A stretch of DNA of 64,000 bases from Streptosporangiaceae bacterium NEAU-GS5 (lineage in GTDB: Bacteria > Actinomycetota > Actinomycetes > Streptosporangiales > Streptosporangiaceae), in assembly GCA_017592665.1 (NCBI GenBank), contig JAGFNW010000006.1, positions 62,001 to 126,000 on the forward strand, read 5' to 3'. Below the pieces are notes generated by a model. The model saw only the letters and a program-made list of their open reading frames with translations, did not search any database and was not told where the DNA came from. Positions 61,858 to 64,000 of this stretch are shown piece after piece. How positions within the stretch are numbered: position 1 is the stretch's first letter; each line of letters begins with the position of its first letter. A program made the translations under genes and the position numbers.

Positions 61858-62334
61858 ATGGAGCAAGCGGAGGCCTTCGCGGCGTACTTCCGGTCGTGGG
61901 GACTGACCCTGCCGGCGGAGGCGATCGAGCGACGATCCGACGGCACCCTCTACGGACGCGGCTGGTCCGTACGGTGGCGCTGGCTGCCCGACGGCGGTCT
62001 TGAGTTTCACGCCTGCCACCGCATGACGAACGACCGGTGGCAGATCCTCTATCCCGACGGCCACGTCGAACAGGGCCCGGTCGCCCCCGAGATGTTCGCC
62101 GCCGAGGAGCCCGGCGCCCGCCAGCGCTACCGCGCGGCCTGGCGTGACTACACCGCCACCCTCGACGCCCGCGACCTCCACCCCCGCCCCCTGGACGACG
62201 CCCCGTCGTGGAACCCGGAAACCACCCTCCTCTGGACCCTCGACCCCACCCCTGAAACTTCGGACGACAGCGCTTCCGCACCCATTTCCTGGCGCCTCTC
62301 CCCCCTCCCACCCCGCCCCGACCTCCCCACGTGA
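61858..62334 (+). CDS. Hypothetical protein
   Basis: A 158-residue protein, no signal or membrane segment. It has several Trp/Arg-rich strands (GWSVRWRWLPDGGLEF), the phrase RWQILYPDGHVE and a Pro-rich end. An upstream ATG at 61828 would add ten residues. Third-position GC is strongly biased, consistent with coding. No family recognised. It converges on the SRPBCC gene with a gap of 9 bases. Confidence 0.6.
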   Translation: MEQAEAFAAYFRSWGLTLPAEAIERRSDGTLYGRGWSVRWRWLPDGGLEFHACHRMTNDRWQILYPDGHVEQGPVAPEMFAAEEPGARQRYRAAWRDYTATLDARDLHPRPLDDAPSWNPETTLLWTLDPTPETSDDSASAPISWRLSPLPPRPDLPT

Positions 62335-62343
62335 CGCCACGCG

Positions 62344-62784
62344 CTATTCAGCGCGGAGGGCCGTTTCCCAGGACTGGAGGAATGGGGGAAAGCCGTCGGC
62401 GAAGGCCTGAAGGCGCTCGGCCGACTCGGCGTTGAGCGCGGTCAGGTCATAAGTGACCTCGACGCTGGTGCCAGTGCCAGTGCCAGTGCCGGGGCTGGGG
62501 TGGAGGGTGACGGTGACGCGGCCGGCGTGGTCGGAGGGGGCGTGGCGGGCGTAGGCGATGTGGCGGCCGGGGGCGCAGTCGGTCACGATCCAGGTCGTCT
62601 GGATGTGGGTGTCGCTGTGGGTCTGGAAGACGGTGCCCGGCTCGGTGTCGTCGGCCAAGGCGCCGGCGGGGAAGTGGGGATGCCAGCCGGGGACCCAGCG
62701 TTCCTCGCCGCGGGGGGTGAACAGGACGAACGCCTCGTCGGGCGGCAGGCCGACATGCACGTGACCCGTCAGGACGACCCTCAT
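62344..62784 (-). CDS. SRPBCC/START-like protein
   Basis: A 146-residue protein with START-fold features: HVHVGLPPDEAFVLFTPRGEERWVPGW at the front, then strands such as TTWIVTDCAPG and a C-terminal helix LQAFADGFPPFLQSWE. A GT-repeat (TGTGTGT in the protein) sits in a loop near residue 103. ATGA overlap with the upstream small regulator gene makes a two-gene operon. Ligand unknown. Confidence 0.75.
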   Translation of the reverse strand: MRVVLTGHVHVGLPPDEAFVLFTPRGEERWVPGWHPHFPAGALADDTEPGTVFQTHSDTHIQTTWIVTDCAPGRHIAYARHAPSDHAGRVTVTLHPSPGTGTGTGTSVEVTYDLTALNAESAERLQAFADGFPPFLQSWETALRAE

Positions 62785-63029
62785 GAGGCCGCCTCGGTGA
62801 GTTTGTGGGCGTCGGCGGCGGTGAGGGTGAGGCCGTAGACGTCTTTGAGCTGCTGGATTTTGGCCAGCGTCGGAGGGCCGAAGGGGGCGAGGCCTTCGAA
62901 GCTGTGCAGCACGATGCCCTCGACCAGGTCACCGAGGGACATGTCCAGGTATTCGGCGAGCCCTTTGAGGACCTTCAGCGTGTTGCGCTCGATCCGGAGT
63001 CCGGTCTGCGTGCGCTCGACTGTTACCAT
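62781..63029 (-). CDS. Small, probably DNA-binding protein (autoregulated)
   Basis: An 82-residue protein beginning VTVERTQTGLRIERNTLKVLKGLAEYLD. A short strand followed by two helices suggests a ribbon-helix-helix-like fold, though family assignment is uncertain. The ATG is embedded in the palindrome TGTTACCATGGTAACA, and TACATT lies six bases upstream, so it is probably a leaderless, self-repressed gene. It is coupled to the SRPBCC gene by ATGA. Confidence 0.65.
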   Translation of the reverse strand: MVTVERTQTGLRIERNTLKVLKGLAEYLDMSLGDLVEGIVLHSFEGLAPFGPPTLAKIQQLKDVYGLTLTAADAHKLTEAAS

Positions 63030-63041
63030 GGTAACAATGTA
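63021..63041 (-). promoter_or_regulatory. Perfect 16-base palindrome over start codon and -10 box
   Basis: TGTTACCATGGTAACA at 63021-63036 is fully self-complementary and contains the ATG of the leftward gene at 63029. The presumed -10 box TACATT (63041-63036, minus strand) borders it. Binding here would block transcription start. Bound protein inferred to be the gene's own product. Confidence 0.6.
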
Positions 63042-63091
63042 TCAGCGAATTCCTGCTGTCGAGCAAGGGGAAATTGGCCGATACTGTCCTG

Positions 63092-63556
63092 GTGAACGGG
63101 CGGCCGTTGCTGCTGCTTGATGTAGACGGTGTGCTCAACCCTCAGAGGCGGCCGTCTCCTGACTTCCTGCGCTTCGACTGCGCCGTCGACGGCGGCATCC
63201 GCACGGTCCTGCTCAGCGAGAAGCACGGCCGCATGCTGCTCGACCTGGCCCGCACCACGGCCGCCGAGCTCGTCTGGGCCACCCCCTGGGGCGACAACGC
63301 CAACCTCTGGATCGCACCACGCCTCGGCCTGTCCCGCCTGCCCGTCGTGCCGCTCGTCCCGGGCGCGCGCATGGCCCCGCAGGTCGTCGCGTACGCCCAG
63401 GCGGGGACGCACACCCAGGCGAGGCCGTATGTCTGGTTCACGACGGACGACGAGCGGCTGGGCGAAGGCCTGACGATCGGCGTCGACCCGCGCTACGGCC
63501 TGACCGACGCGCACCTCGACGAGGCCCGCAGATGGCTGCTGTCCGGGCTGGCCTGA
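63092..63556 (+). CDS. HAD-like hydrolase-domain protein
   Basis: A 154-residue protein with the HAD motif I in LLLLDVDGVLNP (DxDG) near the start and a compact alpha/beta body with WATPWGDNAN. A motif with WFTTDDERL may supply the last acidic residues. The GTG at 63092 is chosen because GATACT (63080-63085) ends six bases before it with no ribosome site; a TTG at 63074 with a purine-rich site too close is the alternative. Substrate unknown. Confidence 0.75.
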   Translation: MNGRPLLLLDVDGVLNPQRRPSPDFLRFDCAVDGGIRTVLLSEKHGRMLLDLARTTAAELVWATPWGDNANLWIAPRLGLSRLPVVPLVPGARMAPQVVAYAQAGTHTQARPYVWFTTDDERLGEGLTIGVDPRYGLTDAHLDEARRWLLSGLA

Positions 63557-63634
63557 GCCCTCAGGAATCCGCCCTAAGGGTTTTGTCAGGGTTCCCGAAG
63601 GAACGCGGGCTTGGGGGGTGTTCGTTCACCAAGT

Positions 63635-63829
63635 ATGCATCGTTCACGAGAGCACAAGATCATCGCCGGCGTCTGCGGCGGCATCGCTGAGCGGTTCGGC
63701 CTCGCGCCCACGCTCGTCCGGCTGCTGTTCCTGCTGTCCTGCATTCTCCCCGGACCGCAGTTCATCATCTACCTGATCATGTGGATCTTCATCCCCAAGG
63801 CACCCGCCACCTCGACGTACTATCAGTGA
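63635..63829 (+). CDS. PspC-domain membrane protein
   Basis: A 64-residue protein with the PspC pattern REHKIIAGVCGGIAERFGL, then a paired hydrophobic segment (LVRLLFLLSCILPGPQFIIYLIMWIFIP). It should sit in the inner membrane and may respond to envelope stress, as PspC proteins do. It is close upstream of lipB, but a functional link is not implied. Confidence 0.9.
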   Translation: MHRSREHKIIAGVCGGIAERFGLAPTLVRLLFLLSCILPGPQFIIYLIMWIFIPKAPATSTYYQ

Positions 63830-63830
63830 T

Positions 63831-64000
63831 ATGCGAAACCGGCCGCTGACCCTCCTCCAAGACGAATCGGTCGACTACGACAAGGCCATGGATCGCATGG
63901 CCGAGTTGGTCGAGGAGCGGCAGGAAGATCGGCGCCCCGACACCCTGTGGCTGCTGAGCCACCCGCCGGTGTTCACCATCGGCAAGCGCACGCGGCCCGA
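63831..64000 (+). CDS. lipB: Octanoyltransferase LipB (partial, 3' end outside window)
   Basis: The first 56 residues or so of lipoyl(octanoyl) transferase, which moves octanoyl groups from acyl carrier protein to lipoyl domains. DYDKAMDRMAELVEERQ and LWLLSHPPVFTIGKRTRP match the family's N-terminus. The active-site Cys and Lys are beyond the edge. The ATG lies one base after the PspC stop. Confidence 0.88.
   Translation, partial: MRNRPLTLLQDESVDYDKAMDRMAELVEERQEDRRPDTLWLLSHPPVFTIGKRTRP

Noticed and set aside
63572-63604. Terminator after the HAD-like gene
   Set aside because: CCCTAAGGG followed by TTTT has too small a loop, and the next GTTCC-CGAA-GGAAC hairpin lacks a T-run.

Overview
The window is GC-rich chromosomal DNA from a filamentous actinomycete. 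Type II glutamine synthetase, a P450, a SARP-type regulator, several AHSA1/SRPBCC proteins and a cytoplasm-style contractile injection system all fit. A Streptosporangiaceae (Nonomuraea-like) host is my best guess, by inference only. I saw no rRNA, tRNA, CRISPR array, transposase or integrase. Genes are packed tightly, no gap exceeds about 190 bases, and neighbours very often share an ATGA or GTGA overlap. Family names rest on motif recognition from memory, not on database searches.

Left part (1-11.2 kb): the start of an MFS exporter and a BBE flavoprotein lie opposite an ArsR-AHSA1-dihydrofolate-reductase-like-DUF3052-SDR-sigma run. The ArsR gene probably controls two promoters that share a near-identical operator. 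A secreted GH20 hexosaminidase, a DUF1023 hydrolase and a small lipoprotein follow.

Signalling part (11.2-27.6 kb): two NarL-type response regulators and a single-domain receiver run towards a leftward series of genes. In transcription order that series is a receiver-adenylate cyclase fusion, one ABC ATPase, three paralogous FtsX-type permeases, a histidine kinase and a FAD oxidoreductase. Opposite the cyclase sits a cyclic-nucleotide-binding protein gene coupled to a metallo-beta-lactamase-fold gene, so synthesis, sensing and possibly breakdown of a cyclic nucleotide are encoded side by side.

Middle (27.6-36.2 kb): adenosine deaminase, a DUF4239 membrane protein, a repeat-rich membrane protein, a ClpP, an ABCG-like transporter, and a P450 / coiled-coil / class-V aminotransferase group.

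Contractile injection system (36.3-59.9 kb): a LuxR-type regulator, Pvc16-like cap protein, Pvc15-like AAA ATPase, three paralogous zinc-ribbon membrane proteins, a DUF4157 protein, a deaminase-tipped putative cargo, sheath, two tube proteins, hub chaperone-like protein, Pvc6-like protein, a Pro/Ala-rich protein, LysM hub protein, VgrG-like spike, PAAR tip, gp25, baseplate J and tail protein I. A large MalT/SARP-like regulator converges on the end. I see neither a tail-fibre gene nor a classical tape-measure gene. The deaminase-tipped cargo next to DUF4157 and the triplicated zinc-ribbon anchors are the most interesting content.

Right end (60-64 kb): glnII, small membrane and hypothetical proteins, an autoregulated small DNA-binding protein with an SRPBCC partner, a HAD-like protein, a PspC protein and the start of lipB.
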